Origin: an uncultured Burkholderiales bacterium | Lineage (GTDB): Bacteria; Pseudomonadota; Gammaproteobacteria; Burkholderiales; Burkholderiaceae | Direction of reading: 5' to 3' | DNA: 7,682 nucleotides | Assembly (NCBI GenBank): GCA_903845315.1 | Contig: CAIMWY010000177.1 | Coordinates: 1-7,682, forward strand | Shown: in pieces, positions 1 to 6,266 of the stretch | Layout of the letters: every line of letters starts with the position of its first letter | How positions within the stretch are numbered: the stretch's first letter is position 1 | Program-made: the position numbers and the translations under genes | Notes under the pieces: model-generated | Seen by the model: the letters and a program-made list of their open reading frames with translations, nothing else | What the model was told of the DNA's origin: nothing | Database searches by the model: none

Positions 1-648
1 ATGATCGCCACGGCCATGAGCGCCAATGTGTTCTTCTGGATCATCCCGGGGCAAAAGAAAGTGATCGCCGCCATGAACGCCGGGCAGCCCACCGACCCCA
101 TCCACGGCAAGCGCGGCAAACAGCGCAGTGTGCACAACACCTACTTCACGCTGCCGGTGATCTTTGCCATGCTGAGCAACCACTACAGCTTCTTGTACAC
201 CCACGAATACCACTGGGTGGTGTTGGTGCTGATGATGTTGGCCGGTGCCTTGATTCGTCAGTTCTTTGTGCAACGTCACGCTTACCACTTGGGCCGTGCC
301 GGCAACCCCTTGCCCTTTGCCATCGCCGGTGTGGTGGTGCTGTTGGGCGTGATTGTGTGGTTGCGTCCGGCACCCTCTCAGACCGCCAGCGCAGCCTCTT
401 CTGCGCCCGTGACATTTGCCGAAGTCAACCAGGTGTTTGCGCAGCGCTGCCACATGTGCCACGGTGCCCAGGTGCAAATGAAAAACGTGCGCTTTGACAA
501 CTCAGACGGTGTCAAGCAGCACGCGCTCACCATTTACCAGCAAGCCGTGGTGTTGCGCGTCATGCCCATGAACAACGCCACCGGCATCACCGAAGACGAG
601 CGCGGCTTGATCAAGCGGTGGTACGAGGCGGGTGCCAAAACCGAGTGA
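1..648 (+). CDS. puuD: Urate hydroxylase PuuD, C-terminal part (5' end outside window)
   Basis: This is the C-terminal 215 residues of a membrane-bound, cytochrome c-linked urate oxidase that converts urate to 5-hydroxyisourate in purine catabolism. The frame is open at base 1. PuuD proteins are usually about 400 residues, so the ATG at base 1 is almost certainly internal. Visible residues begin in the membrane domain (FFWIIPGQKK, then LPVIFAMLSNHY). Hydrophobic segments lie near 46-65, 71-90 and 103-121. An Ala/Ser/Pro linker (about 124-135) leads to a small c-type cytochrome domain with the heme motif CHMCH at 150-154. Either Met in VMPMNN (187-192) could be the distal heme ligand. In this family the heme domain feeds electrons to the respiratory chain and replaces the oxygen-dependent, peroxide-forming uricase reaction. 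A hairpin follows the stop codon. The family call is secure; the missing N-terminus cannot be judged. Confidence 0.92.
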   Translation: MIATAMSANVFFWIIPGQKKVIAAMNAGQPTDPIHGKRGKQRSVHNTYFTLPVIFAMLSNHYSFLYTHEYHWVVLVLMMLAGALIRQFFVQRHAYHLGRAGNPLPFAIAGVVVLLGVIVWLRPAPSQTASAASSAPVTFAEVNQVFAQRCHMCHGAQVQMKNVRFDNSDGVKQHALTIYQQAVVLRVMPMNNATGITEDERGLIKRWYEAGAKTE

Positions 649-667
649 ACCTCGACCTCGGCGGGGA

Positions 668-692
668 TCTGACCCGTCGCAACAGGGTCAGA
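668..692 (+). terminator. Hairpin after puuD, possible terminator or REP-like repeat
   Basis: TCTGACCC (668-675) and GGGTCAGA (685-692) form a perfect 8-bp inverted repeat with a 9-base loop, 20 bases after the puuD stop codon. The bases that follow (GCTTTCTGTG) are only mildly T-rich, so this is a weak intrinsic terminator at best. The GATCTGACCC...GGGTCAG type of dyad resembles intergenic repeats I recall from betaproteobacterial genomes, so it may instead be a REP-like element. Nothing in this window lets me choose between the two. Confidence 0.45.
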
Positions 693-709
693 GCTTTCTG
701 TGACTTTCT

Positions 710-746
710 CCAAAGTATTACCTTGTAGAATTGGGTAACACTTTGG
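710..746 (+). promoter_or_regulatory. Inverted-repeat operator of vapBC
   Basis: CCAAAGTATTACC (710-722) and GGTAACACTTTGG (734-746) form a 13-bp inverted repeat with a single mismatch (T against C) and an 11-base spacer. The spacer holds TAGAAT (726-731), a good -10 candidate; I see no convincing -35 at normal spacing. The right arm runs into the Shine-Dalgarno GGAG (745-748) of vapB. VapBC-type operons are normally repressed by the antitoxin or the antitoxin-toxin complex bound to a palindrome at the promoter. The position here fits that exactly: bound protein would cover the -10. If the dyad were transcribed it could also sequester the ribosome binding site. The sequence shows the dyad; the binding partner is inferred. 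Confidence 0.72.
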
Positions 747-757
747 AGCAAAAGTCC

Positions 758-997
758 ATGTCCACCACCCTCACCGTCAAAGGCCAAGTCACCATCCCTA
801 AGCAAATTCGCGACGCACTGAATTTGCAGCCTGGCAGCTCGGTCGACTTCGCCGTCAACCGTGACGGGGAGGTGGTGCTGCACAAAGCTTCCCCAAAATC
901 TAAGCGCAAAGTTGACCGGTTCGAAGCGGCTCGTGGCAAAGCCGATGTGGCTTGGCGTACCCAAGATCTGATGGCTTTGTTGCGCGGCGACGCCTGA
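758..997 (+). CDS. vapB: VapB-like antitoxin, AbrB/SpoVT swapped-hairpin DNA-binding protein
   Basis: This 79-residue protein should be the antitoxin of the module: it neutralises the downstream PIN-domain toxin and represses its own operon. The N-terminal half (about 3-45) carries the AbrB-type pattern LTVKGQVTIPKQIRDALNL followed by a Gly/Ser turn and a basic/acidic beta strand (DGEVVLHKA). The charged C-terminal tail, ending DLMALLRGDA, is where such antitoxins usually contact the toxin. I chose ATG 758 because GGAG at 745-748 sits nine bases upstream. An in-frame TTG at 731 would add nine residues but lies inside the operator and lacks a ribosome site. The stop TGA (995-997) directly abuts the toxin ATG. 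A hand count of bases 841-900 gives 60% G+C, lower than the mod genes. Confidence 0.9.
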   Translation: MSTTLTVKGQVTIPKQIRDALNLQPGSSVDFAVNRDGEVVLHKASPKSKRKVDRFEAARGKADVAWRTQDLMALLRGDA

Positions 998-1402
998 ATG
1001 CTGGTCGACACCAACGTCTTGGTTGACGTGCTGGTCAACGATCCCGAGTGGGCCGATTGGTCCACGTCTCAGTTGCGCGCGCAGTCGCAGATCCATCGCC
1101 TGATCATCAACCCGATCATTTATGCCGAGCTGTCGTTGACGTTTTCCAGCGTTGAAGCCTTGGATCGCATGCTGGCCGATATGGTGTTAGCCGTGATGGA
1201 AGTTCCCAAGCCCGCTTTGTTTTTGGCAGGCAAAGCGTTTGTGCAGTACCGCCGACGCGGTGGACAAAAAAGCAATGTGCTGGCTGATTTTTTCGTTGGC
1301 GCGCATGCAGCGGTGGCCCGATTGCCCGTGCTCACCCGAGACGCGCAGCGCTACCAAAGTTACTTTCCAAGCGTTCGCTTGGTGACGCCGGAGATGAAGT
1401 GA
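998..1402 (+). CDS. vapC: VapC-like toxin, PIN-domain ribonuclease
   Basis: This 134-residue PIN-domain protein is the toxin of a type II toxin-antitoxin pair. VapC enzymes are magnesium-dependent endoribonucleases that cut tRNA or rRNA when free of antitoxin. All four acidic positions are present: D4 in LVDTNVLVD, E44 in YAELS, D97 in LADFFVGAHA and D115 in LTRDAQRY, so the active site looks intact. Length matches the family. The ATG follows the vapB stop with no gap and has no clear Shine-Dalgarno, so translation probably depends on ribosomes finishing vapB. That is a common way to keep antitoxin in excess. The stop TGA (1400-1402) shares one base with the modA ATG. Hand counts of 1141-1200 and 1261-1320 give 53% and 55% G+C, clearly lower than the following genes. 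The RNA target cannot be read from the sequence. Confidence 0.93.
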   Translation: MLVDTNVLVDVLVNDPEWADWSTSQLRAQSQIHRLIINPIIYAELSLTFSSVEALDRMLADMVLAVMEVPKPALFLAGKAFVQYRRRGGQKSNVLADFFVGAHAAVARLPVLTRDAQRYQSYFPSVRLVTPEMK

Positions 1403-2166
1403 TGCGCTTGTGGCAACGTGCCGTCTTGGCAGTTTTTCTGTATGGGTCTCTGGCGCTTGTTCATGCGGGCGAAGTGAACGTGGCCGTGGCGGCCAACTTC
1501 ACCGCCCCGATGCAAAAAATTGCACAAGCATTCACCCAAGATACCGGTCACACCGCCTTGCTGGCGTTTGGTGCCACGGGAAAGTTCTACGCCCAAATCA
1601 AACACGGTGCGCCGTTTCAGGTGCTGTTGGCGGCTGACGACGAAACGCCTGCCAAGCTGGTGGCCGAGGGTCTGGGCCAAGCAGGCTCTGTGTTCACCTA
1701 TGCCACCGGGCGCTTGGCCCTGTGGAGCAAACAAGTGGGGCTGGTGGACGATCAGGGCCGTGTCTTGCATGGCACCTTGTCGCAGCAGCCCCACATCAAG
1801 CTGGCCTTGGCCGATCCGAGGTTGGCGCCCTATGGTGCAGCCGCTGTGCAAACCTTGACCCAGCTCGGTGCCTGGCCCCGCTGGCAAAGCCACGTGGTGC
1901 AGGGCGACAACATTGCCCAGACCTACCAATTTGTTGCGACCGAGAACGCGTTGCTGGGTTTTGTGGCCCTGTCGCAAGTCTGGGCCGAGGGCCGTGTGAC
2001 CCAGGGCTCAGCGTGGGTTGTGCCACAGCACCTGCATGAACCCCTGCGCCAAGATGCATTGCTGCTGCCCAAGGGCAAAGACCAAGCCGCAGCGCTGGCC
2101 TTGATGGTGTATCTCAAGGGTGAGCGTGCCAAGGCCATCATGCGCATTCACGGTTACGAGGTCTGA
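1402..2166 (+). CDS. modA: Molybdate-binding periplasmic protein ModA
   Basis: This 254-residue protein is the substrate-binding component of the molybdate (tungstate) ABC importer. It captures the oxyanion in the periplasm and delivers it to ModB. Residues 1-22 form a signal peptide with a basic start, a hydrophobic core and a likely cleavage after VHA. The mature protein opens with [13 protein letters not shown], then has [11 protein letters not shown] and [18 protein letters not shown], and later [19 protein letters not shown]. These are typical of the AANF-type ModA branch and surround the anion pocket. ATG 1402 overlaps the vapC stop as TGATG and has GGAG at 1390-1393 as ribosome site. 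A GTG at 1399 is in frame but sits closer to that site. ModB follows after 25 bases. I see no promoter of its own between vapC and modA and no obvious ModE-type operator there. Confidence 0.95.
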   Translation: MRLWQRAVLAVFLYGSLALVHAGEVNVAVAANFTAPMQKIAQAFTQDTGHTALLAFGATGKFYAQIKHGAPFQVLLAADDETPAKLVAEGLGQAGSVFTYATGRLALWSKQVGLVDDQGRVLHGTLSQQPHIKLALADPRLAPYGAAAVQTLTQLGAWPRWQSHVVQGDNIAQTYQFVATENALLGFVALSQVWAEGRVTQGSAWVVPQHLHEPLRQDALLLPKGKDQAAALALMVYLKGERAKAIMRIHGYEV

Positions 2167-2191
2167 ATTTGATAAGGTACAGCGCATTGCC

Positions 2192-2875
2192 ATGAATTTC
2201 TCTCCCGATGATTACAAAGCCGTGTGGCTCACGTTGCAGTTGGCCACGGCCACCACGCTGTTGCTGTTGCTGTTGGCCACGCCGCTGGCCTGGTGGCTGG
2301 CCCGCACCCGCTCAGCATGGCGCACGCCGGTGAGCGCGGTCGTGGCTCTGCCTTTGGTGTTGCCGCCCACCGTGTTGGGCTTTTATTTGCTGGTGGCCTT
2401 GGGGCCACAGGGGCCGGTGGGACAGTTCACGCAGTGGGCGGGTTGGGGCAGCTTGGCCTTTAGCTTTGCGGGTTTGTTGTTGGGCTCGGTGATCTATTCC
2501 TTGCCGTTTGCGGTGCAACCTTTGCAGCATGCGTTTGAGGCCATGGGCACGCGGCCCATGGAAGTGGCGGCCACTTTGCGTGCCAGCCCGTGGGATGCGT
2601 TCTTCAGCGTGGCCGTGCCCCTGGCGCGCCCGGGCTTTGTGACGGCAGCCATTTTGAGCTTTGCCCACACGGTGGGTGAGTTTGGTGTGGTGCTGATGAT
2701 TGGTGGCAACATCCCCGACAAAACCCGCGTCGTTTCCACGCAAATCTATGGCCACGTCGAAGCCATGCAGTACGACCAGGCGCACAGTTTGGCGGGGCTC
2801 ATGCTGGTGTTTTCTTTTGGGGTGTTGATGGCCGTGGCGTGGTTCAACCAACGTGGCAGTCGGGTGACGCCATGA
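2192..2875 (+). CDS. modB: Molybdate ABC transporter permease ModB
   Basis: This 227-residue inner-membrane permease forms the translocation pore with ModA outside and ModC inside. It is strongly hydrophobic, with about five membrane segments, the first near 12-36. The ABC permease coupling (EAA) loop is at about 124-147 ([15 protein letters not shown], then LARPG). The ModB-typical sequence [19 protein letters not shown] follows. I chose ATG 2192 because it gives the usual family length and starts just before the first membrane helix. Upstream in-frame starts from 2120 lie inside modA. The ribosome site is poor: TAAGG at 2173-2177 is 14 bases away, so coupling to modA translation is likely. 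The stop overlaps the modC start as ATGA. Confidence 0.95.
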   Translation: MNFSPDDYKAVWLTLQLATATTLLLLLLATPLAWWLARTRSAWRTPVSAVVALPLVLPPTVLGFYLLVALGPQGPVGQFTQWAGWGSLAFSFAGLLLGSVIYSLPFAVQPLQHAFEAMGTRPMEVAATLRASPWDAFFSVAVPLARPGFVTAAILSFAHTVGEFGVVLMIGGNIPDKTRVVSTQIYGHVEAMQYDQAHSLAGLMLVFSFGVLMAVAWFNQRGSRVTP

Positions 2876-3948
2876 GTCCACAACTGCATGTGCGCGTGCA
2901 ATTGCCTCGGGCGGACTTTTCGCTCGACGTGGATGTGCACCTGCCTGCGCACGGCATCACGGCGGTGTATGGCGTCTCGGGTTCTGGCAAAACCAGTTTG
3001 TTGCGGGCGGTGGCGGGTCTGGAGCCGCAGTCGCGGGGGCGCGTGGACCTGGCCGGCCAAGTGTGGCAAGACGATGCGCAAGGCATTTGTTGGCCCACCC
3101 ACCAACGCCCAGTAGGCTATGTGTTTCAAGAGGCCAGTTTGTTTGAGCACCTGGACGTGCAGGGCAATCTGAGCTTTGGCTTGCGCCGTACCCCGGGCCA
3201 GCCACACACGCTGGATGCCGCCATTGAATTGCTGGGCATCAGCGGGTTGCGCCAACGCCGCGTACAACAACTCTCAGGCGGCGAGCGCCAACGTGTGGCC
3301 ATTGCCCGCGCCTTGGCCACACAACCTGCTTTGTTGTTGCTGGATGAACCCCTGGCTGCGCTCGACGCTGCCAGGCGGCAAGACATCTTGCCGTGGCTGG
3401 AGAAGTTGCGCGACGAGTTGCAGTTGCCCATGCTCTATGTCACCCACGCCATGGACGAAGTGGCGCGTTTGGCCGACACCCTTCTGCTGATGCACCAAGG
3501 CCGTGTGCATGCGCTCGGCCCCGTGTCTGAGGTGCTGTCAGGCCGGGATGCGTCGCTGATGCTGGGTGATGAGGTGGGCGCCTTGCTGGACTCGCAGGTG
3601 CAAGACTTGGATGCCCCGTGGCATTTGGCGCACGTCGGTTTTGATGGGGGCACCATGTGGTTGCGCGACAGCGGCTTGGCCGTGGGACAGCGGGTGCGCT
3701 TGCGTGTGTTGGCGCGCGACGTGAGCATCAATCTGCATCCCGCCACAGACACCAGCATTCAAAACCACGTGCCGGGGGTGGTGCTGTCAATCACGCCAGA
3801 CCATCACCCCTCACAGGTCTTGGTGCGCTTGGCCTGCGGGCCTTCGGTGCTGGTGGCGCGGGTCACGGCCCGGGCTGTGCATGCGCTGGGTTTGAGTGTG
3901 GGACAGGCCGTCTGGGCGCAGGTCAAGTCGGTGGCCTTGGTCAAGTAG
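2872..3948 (+). CDS. modC: Molybdate ABC transporter ATPase ModC
   Basis: This 358-residue cytoplasmic ATPase powers molybdate import through ModB. The ABC domain is complete: Walker [10 protein letters not shown] (34-42), Q-loop Q86 in VFQEASLF, signature LSGGERQ (134-140), Walker B LLLLDE (154-159), D-loop D165 and switch His H192 in VTHAMDE. The C-terminal third, with [10 protein letters not shown] and the final 65 or so residues, is the Mop/TOBE domain that binds molybdate and in this family can trans-inhibit the transporter. The start is ATG 2872, four bases inside modB, giving the normal length. In-frame starts further upstream lie within modB. A 53-base gap follows before the oxidoreductase, and I see no clear terminator in it, so read-through is possible. 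Confidence 0.96.
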   Translation: MSPQLHVRVQLPRADFSLDVDVHLPAHGITAVYGVSGSGKTSLLRAVAGLEPQSRGRVDLAGQVWQDDAQGICWPTHQRPVGYVFQEASLFEHLDVQGNLSFGLRRTPGQPHTLDAAIELLGISGLRQRRVQQLSGGERQRVAIARALATQPALLLLDEPLAALDAARRQDILPWLEKLRDELQLPMLYVTHAMDEVARLADTLLLMHQGRVHALGPVSEVLSGRDASLMLGDEVGALLDSQVQDLDAPWHLAHVGFDGGTMWLRDSGLAVGQRVRLRVLARDVSINLHPATDTSIQNHVPGVVLSITPDHHPSQVLVRLACGPSVLVARVTARAVHALGLSVGQAVWAQVKSVALVK

Positions 3949-4001
3949 ACCTATCGCATGGCTTGCGCTGACACAATCTTTCAATTTTTCTAAGCTCCCT
4001 C

Positions 4002-5048
4002 ATGACTTCCACACGCATTGCCGTGGCCGGTGCCGGCTACATCGGTCAAGCCCACATGGGCGTGGCCCAACACAGCCACACCGTCACCCTCAGTGCCGTG
4101 GTCGACCCGTCGCCCGTGGCCCAAGCGCTTGCGGCCCAAGCCGGTGTGCCTTGTTACGCTTCATTGGCCGAGTTGTTCGCCAGCGACCGTCCCGATGGCG
4201 TGGTGCTTTCCACGCCCAATGCCCTGCATGTGGCGCATGCCTTGGCCTGCATGCAGGCCGGCATCCCCTGCCTGTTGGAAAAGCCGATTGCGCCCACCGT
4301 GGCCGACGCACAAGTCCTGGTCGATCAGGTCGAGGCCACAGGCGCCAAAGTGCTGATCGGCCACCACCGCGCCCACAGCCCCATCATGGCCCAAGCCAAA
4401 GCCGTGGTGCGAAGCGGAGAGCTCGGCCAATTGGTGGCGGTGATGGGCAGCGCCACGTTTTACAAGCCGGACCAGTACTACGCCGATGGCCCCTGGCGAC
4501 GCGAAGTGGGGGGCGGGCCCATCTTGCTCAACATGATCCACGAGGTGCACAACCTGCGCATGCTGTGTGGTGACATCGTGGCGGTGCAGGCCTTTGCCAG
4601 CCACGCCATTCGCGGCTTTGCGGTGGAAGACACGGTCGCCATCAACCTGCGCTTTGCCAACGGCGTGCTGGGCACGTTCTTGTTGTCCGACACCGCGGCG
4701 TGTGCGCGCAGCTGGGAACAAACCTCGCAAGAAAACAAGGCCTACCCCAGCTACGACGACGAAGACTGCTACGTGATCACGGGCACCCACGGCAGTTTGT
4801 CGGTGCCTACCATGCGCATGAAAACCTACCCCCGACCGCAAGACCGCTCCTGGTGGAAACCGTTTGACACCCGCACCGTCGAGATGGTGCGCACTGATCC
4901 GATTGCGCAACAAATGGAACACTTCGGTGCCGTGGTGCGCGGCGAGGTGGCGCCTTTGGTGACTGCACGCGATGGCTTGGCCAATCTGCGGGTCACCGAA
5001 GCCATTGTGGAGGCTGCTAGAACAGGCCGCACTGTCGAACTGGTGTGA
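4002..5048 (+). CDS. Gfo/Idh/MocA-family NAD(P)-dependent oxidoreductase
   Basis: This 348-residue cytosolic protein belongs to the Gfo/Idh/MocA family, which oxidises or reduces sugars, inositols and related hydroxylated compounds with a nicotinamide cofactor. The N-terminal Rossmann fold shows GAGYIG (10-15) and an acidic D35 after strand 2, suggesting NAD rather than NADP preference. The cofactor-site motif EKP is at 93-95. The alpha/beta catalytic domain contains GGGPILLNMIHEVHNLR (170-186). H180 aligns with the family's catalytic His, but the Asp usually four residues before it is Leu here (L176), with Asn at 177. Length is normal. ATG 4002 has no recognisable Shine-Dalgarno. The substrate cannot be assigned, and neither the mod genes upstream nor lrgB downstream suggests one. 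It ends nine bases from the convergent lrgB stop. Confidence 0.92.
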   Translation: MTSTRIAVAGAGYIGQAHMGVAQHSHTVTLSAVVDPSPVAQALAAQAGVPCYASLAELFASDRPDGVVLSTPNALHVAHALACMQAGIPCLLEKPIAPTVADAQVLVDQVEATGAKVLIGHHRAHSPIMAQAKAVVRSGELGQLVAVMGSATFYKPDQYYADGPWRREVGGGPILLNMIHEVHNLRMLCGDIVAVQAFASHAIRGFAVEDTVAINLRFANGVLGTFLLSDTAACARSWEQTSQENKAYPSYDDEDCYVITGTHGSLSVPTMRMKTYPRPQDRSWWKPFDTRTVEMVRTDPIAQQMEHFGAVVRGEVAPLVTARDGLANLRVTEAIVEAARTGRTVELV

Positions 5049-5052
5049 GTCA

Positions 5053-5072
5053 GCGGCTCAAAACCAAGCCGC
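5053..5072. other. Small dyad at the convergent gene ends
   Basis: GCGGCT (5053-5058) and AGCCGC (5067-5072) form a 6-bp inverted repeat with an 8-base loop. It lies just after the plus-strand oxidoreductase stop and overlaps the last codons and stop of lrgB on the other strand. It is the only dyad I see where both transcripts must end. It lacks a T-tract on either side, so it is at best a weak shared terminator. Confidence 0.3.
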
Positions 5073-5786
5073 CACGGCATAAGGAATCAGCAGCGCACCC
5101 GCAATGCCGTGCAAGCCCATGCCCAAGCTGGCATAGGCGCCAGCTTCGGCGTTGACGCTGAACGCGCGCGAGGTGCCAATGCCGTGCGCGGCCACTCCCA
5201 AGGCAAAGCCGCGTTGCCACCAGGCTGTGATGCGCAGTGCGTCCAGCACATATCGCCCCAGCACGGCCCCCAAGATGCCGGTGCTCACGGCAAAGATGGC
5301 GGTCAAGGTGGGCGAGGCTTGCACCCGTTCGGCAATGCCCATCGCAATGGGTGCGGTGACCGACTTGGCCACCAGCCCGCTTACCAGCGCTTCGTCCACG
5401 CCCATCCAACGGGCCATGCCCACGGCGGTGAACGCCGAGGTCAAGCCGCCCGCCGCCAACGACAGCAGCAACACACCCATGCGTCCTTTCAGAGACGCCA
5501 AACCTTTGTAAATCGGAATCGCCAGCGACACCGTTGCCGTGCCGAGCAAGAAGTGCACAAACTGCGCACCTTCAAAATATTTGGCATAGGGCATCTCCAG
5601 TCCGCTGATACACAAGGTCACCACCACCACGGCAATCAACACAGGGTTGGCCAGTGGGTTGCGTTGGCTGCGCTCATAAATCGTCAGACCCATCAGGTAA
5701 GCGCTGAGCGTCAACACCAACGCCAGCAATGGGCTGCCAGACAGATACACCCAAATGTCAGAGATCGGGGGCAGGGTGCTGTGCAT
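5058..5786 (-). CDS. lrgB: LrgB/CidB-family membrane protein
   Basis: This 242-residue polytopic inner-membrane protein is the larger partner of an LrgAB pair. Such pairs were first described as antiholin-like modulators of murein hydrolase activity. Relatives in other bacteria and in chloroplasts have since been linked to transport of small organic acids such as pyruvate or glycolate. Family blocks are clear: GLEMPYAKYF (62-71), LGTATVSLAIPIY (81-93), KSVTAPIAMGI (141-151) and AAHGIGTSRAF (199-209). Most of the remainder is hydrophobic helix. Its ATG follows the lrgA stop after one base, and AAGGA just inside the lrgA 3' end is the ribosome site, so the two are translated together. Length is normal. 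Which of the proposed roles applies here cannot be told from sequence. Confidence 0.95.
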   Translation of the reverse strand: MHSTLPPISDIWVYLSGSPLLALVLTLSAYLMGLTIYERSQRNPLANPVLIAVVVVTLCISGLEMPYAKYFEGAQFVHFLLGTATVSLAIPIYKGLASLKGRMGVLLLSLAAGGLTSAFTAVGMARWMGVDEALVSGLVAKSVTAPIAMGIAERVQASPTLTAIFAVSTGILGAVLGRYVLDALRITAWWQRGFALGVAAHGIGTSRAFSVNAEAGAYASLGMGLHGIAGALLIPYAVAAWF

Positions 5787-5787
5787 G

Positions 5788-6126
5788 TCAGTCCTTCTTG
5801 GCCAGCACTTTGAGCAAACCCGCTGTCACCGCCACCGTGCTCACCACACTCATCACCAGCGCTGCGCTGATGGCCCACGCGTTGGCTTGCAGCAGCGGCA
5901 AGTACAACACCACGCCTACCGATGCGGGGATGAACAGCAAGCCCAAATGCTGCAAGATGCTGCTGCCCACCAGGTCGATCGATGCAGGTACCGCACCACG
6001 CACACTCAGAAACAGCAGCAGCAACACCAAGCCCAGCACGGGGCCGGGAATAAATGGCAGCGCGAACTTGGAGACCAGCTCGCCGAGCGCTTGAAAGATG
6101 AAGAGTTGAACCAGGCCTTGAATCAT
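5788..6126 (-). CDS. lrgA: LrgA/CidA-family holin-like membrane protein
   Basis: This 112-residue protein with about four membrane helices is the small partner of LrgB. Family signatures are FIPGPVLGLVLLLL (25-38) and LLFIPASVGVVLY (63-75). The short cytoplasmic tail ends in LAKKD. In the two-component LrgAB systems this subunit is holin-like and acts with the larger one. The start ATG (6126-6124) is preceded by no good Shine-Dalgarno. It is the only usual start codon in this frame before the first helix. Upstream there are three inverted repeats within about 70 bases and a TTGACT hexamer, suggesting a regulated promoter. No LysR- or LytTR-type regulator gene, often found beside such pairs, is present in the window. 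Confidence 0.93.
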   Translation of the reverse strand: MIQGLVQLFIFQALGELVSKFALPFIPGPVLGLVLLLLFLSVRGAVPASIDLVGSSILQHLGLLFIPASVGVVLYLPLLQANAWAISAALVMSVVSTVAVTAGLLKVLAKKD

Positions 6127-6140
6127 GTGGTCAGTGTAGG

Positions 6141-6157
6141 CAAGTGCTTGGCACTTG
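6141..6157. promoter_or_regulatory. Perfect hairpin/dyad upstream of lrgA
   Basis: CAAGTGC (6141-6147) and GCACTTG (6151-6157) are a perfect 7-bp inverted repeat around a 3-base centre, 15 bases before the lrgA ATG. Read on the minus strand it lies between a TTGACT hexamer (6166-6161) and TACACT (6138-6133). Those two are 22 bases apart, longer than a normal promoter spacer. It could be a repressor site or a 5' leader hairpin. The dyad is seen directly; the function is inferred. Confidence 0.45.
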
Positions 6158-6172
6158 GCGAGTCAAAACAGT

Positions 6173-6182
6173 TGTGATCACA
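6173..6182. promoter_or_regulatory. TGTGATCACA palindrome upstream of lrgA
   Basis: TGTGATCACA is a perfect 10-base palindrome six bases upstream of the TTGACT hexamer (minus strand) and 46 bases upstream of the lrgA ATG. Position and symmetry suit a transcription-factor site. The half-sites TGTGA/TCACA resemble CRP-type half-sites but lack the usual 6-base spacer, so CRP is unlikely. A GntR-type regulator would be a better guess. Confidence 0.4.
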
Positions 6183-6183
6183 G

Positions 6184-6209
6184 GCTGCGTGAGGTCCACC
6201 TCTCGCTGC
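6184..6209. terminator. 26-base imperfect palindrome after the phosphatase gene
   Basis: Bases 6184-6209 read as a near-complete dyad, with 10 of 12 positions paired and two T/T mismatches, around the core GAGGTCCACCTC (6191-6202). It lies about 57 bases past the stop of the minus-strand phosphatase gene and upstream of lrgA. As RNA it would form a G+C-rich hairpin, but on the minus strand no T-run follows directly; TGTTTTG comes about 12 bases later. It may be a terminator for the phosphatase transcript or an operator for lrgAB. Confidence 0.4.
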
Positions 6210-6266
6210 ACGCCTGAATCAAACCAGTTCATAGCTCATGGGGTGTGTGGCGTTGGATATGCCGCG

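Noticed and set aside
731..757. TTG start that would extend vapB by nine residues
   Set aside because: It would place the start inside the inverted-repeat operator and next to the -10 element, without a Shine-Dalgarno. ATG 758 has GGAG at good spacing and begins the AbrB fold properly.
1360..1977. Minus-strand open frame of 205 codons opposite modA
   Set aside because: modA is certain on the plus strand, with signal peptide and binding-site motifs. The antisense frame has no recognisable features.
3949..4001. Promoter for the oxidoreductase gene
   Set aside because: ACAATC-like bases near 3973-3978 give a poor -10 and no -35 fits at normal spacing, so I do not claim a promoter here.
4161..4922. 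Minus-strand open frame of 253 codons opposite the Gfo/Idh/MocA gene
   Set aside because: It lies entirely within a well-supported gene, shows no family motifs and no ribosome binding site that I can see. It is a mirror frame of biased codon use.
5109..5813. Plus-strand open frame of 234 codons opposite lrgB and the end of lrgA
   Set aside because: lrgB and lrgA have unmistakable family motifs on the minus strand. The plus-strand product is a low-complexity His/Gln/Arg-rich sequence with no domain.
6173..6182. CRP binding site
   Set aside because: The half-sites TGTGA and TCACA are present but abut directly. CRP needs about six bases between them.
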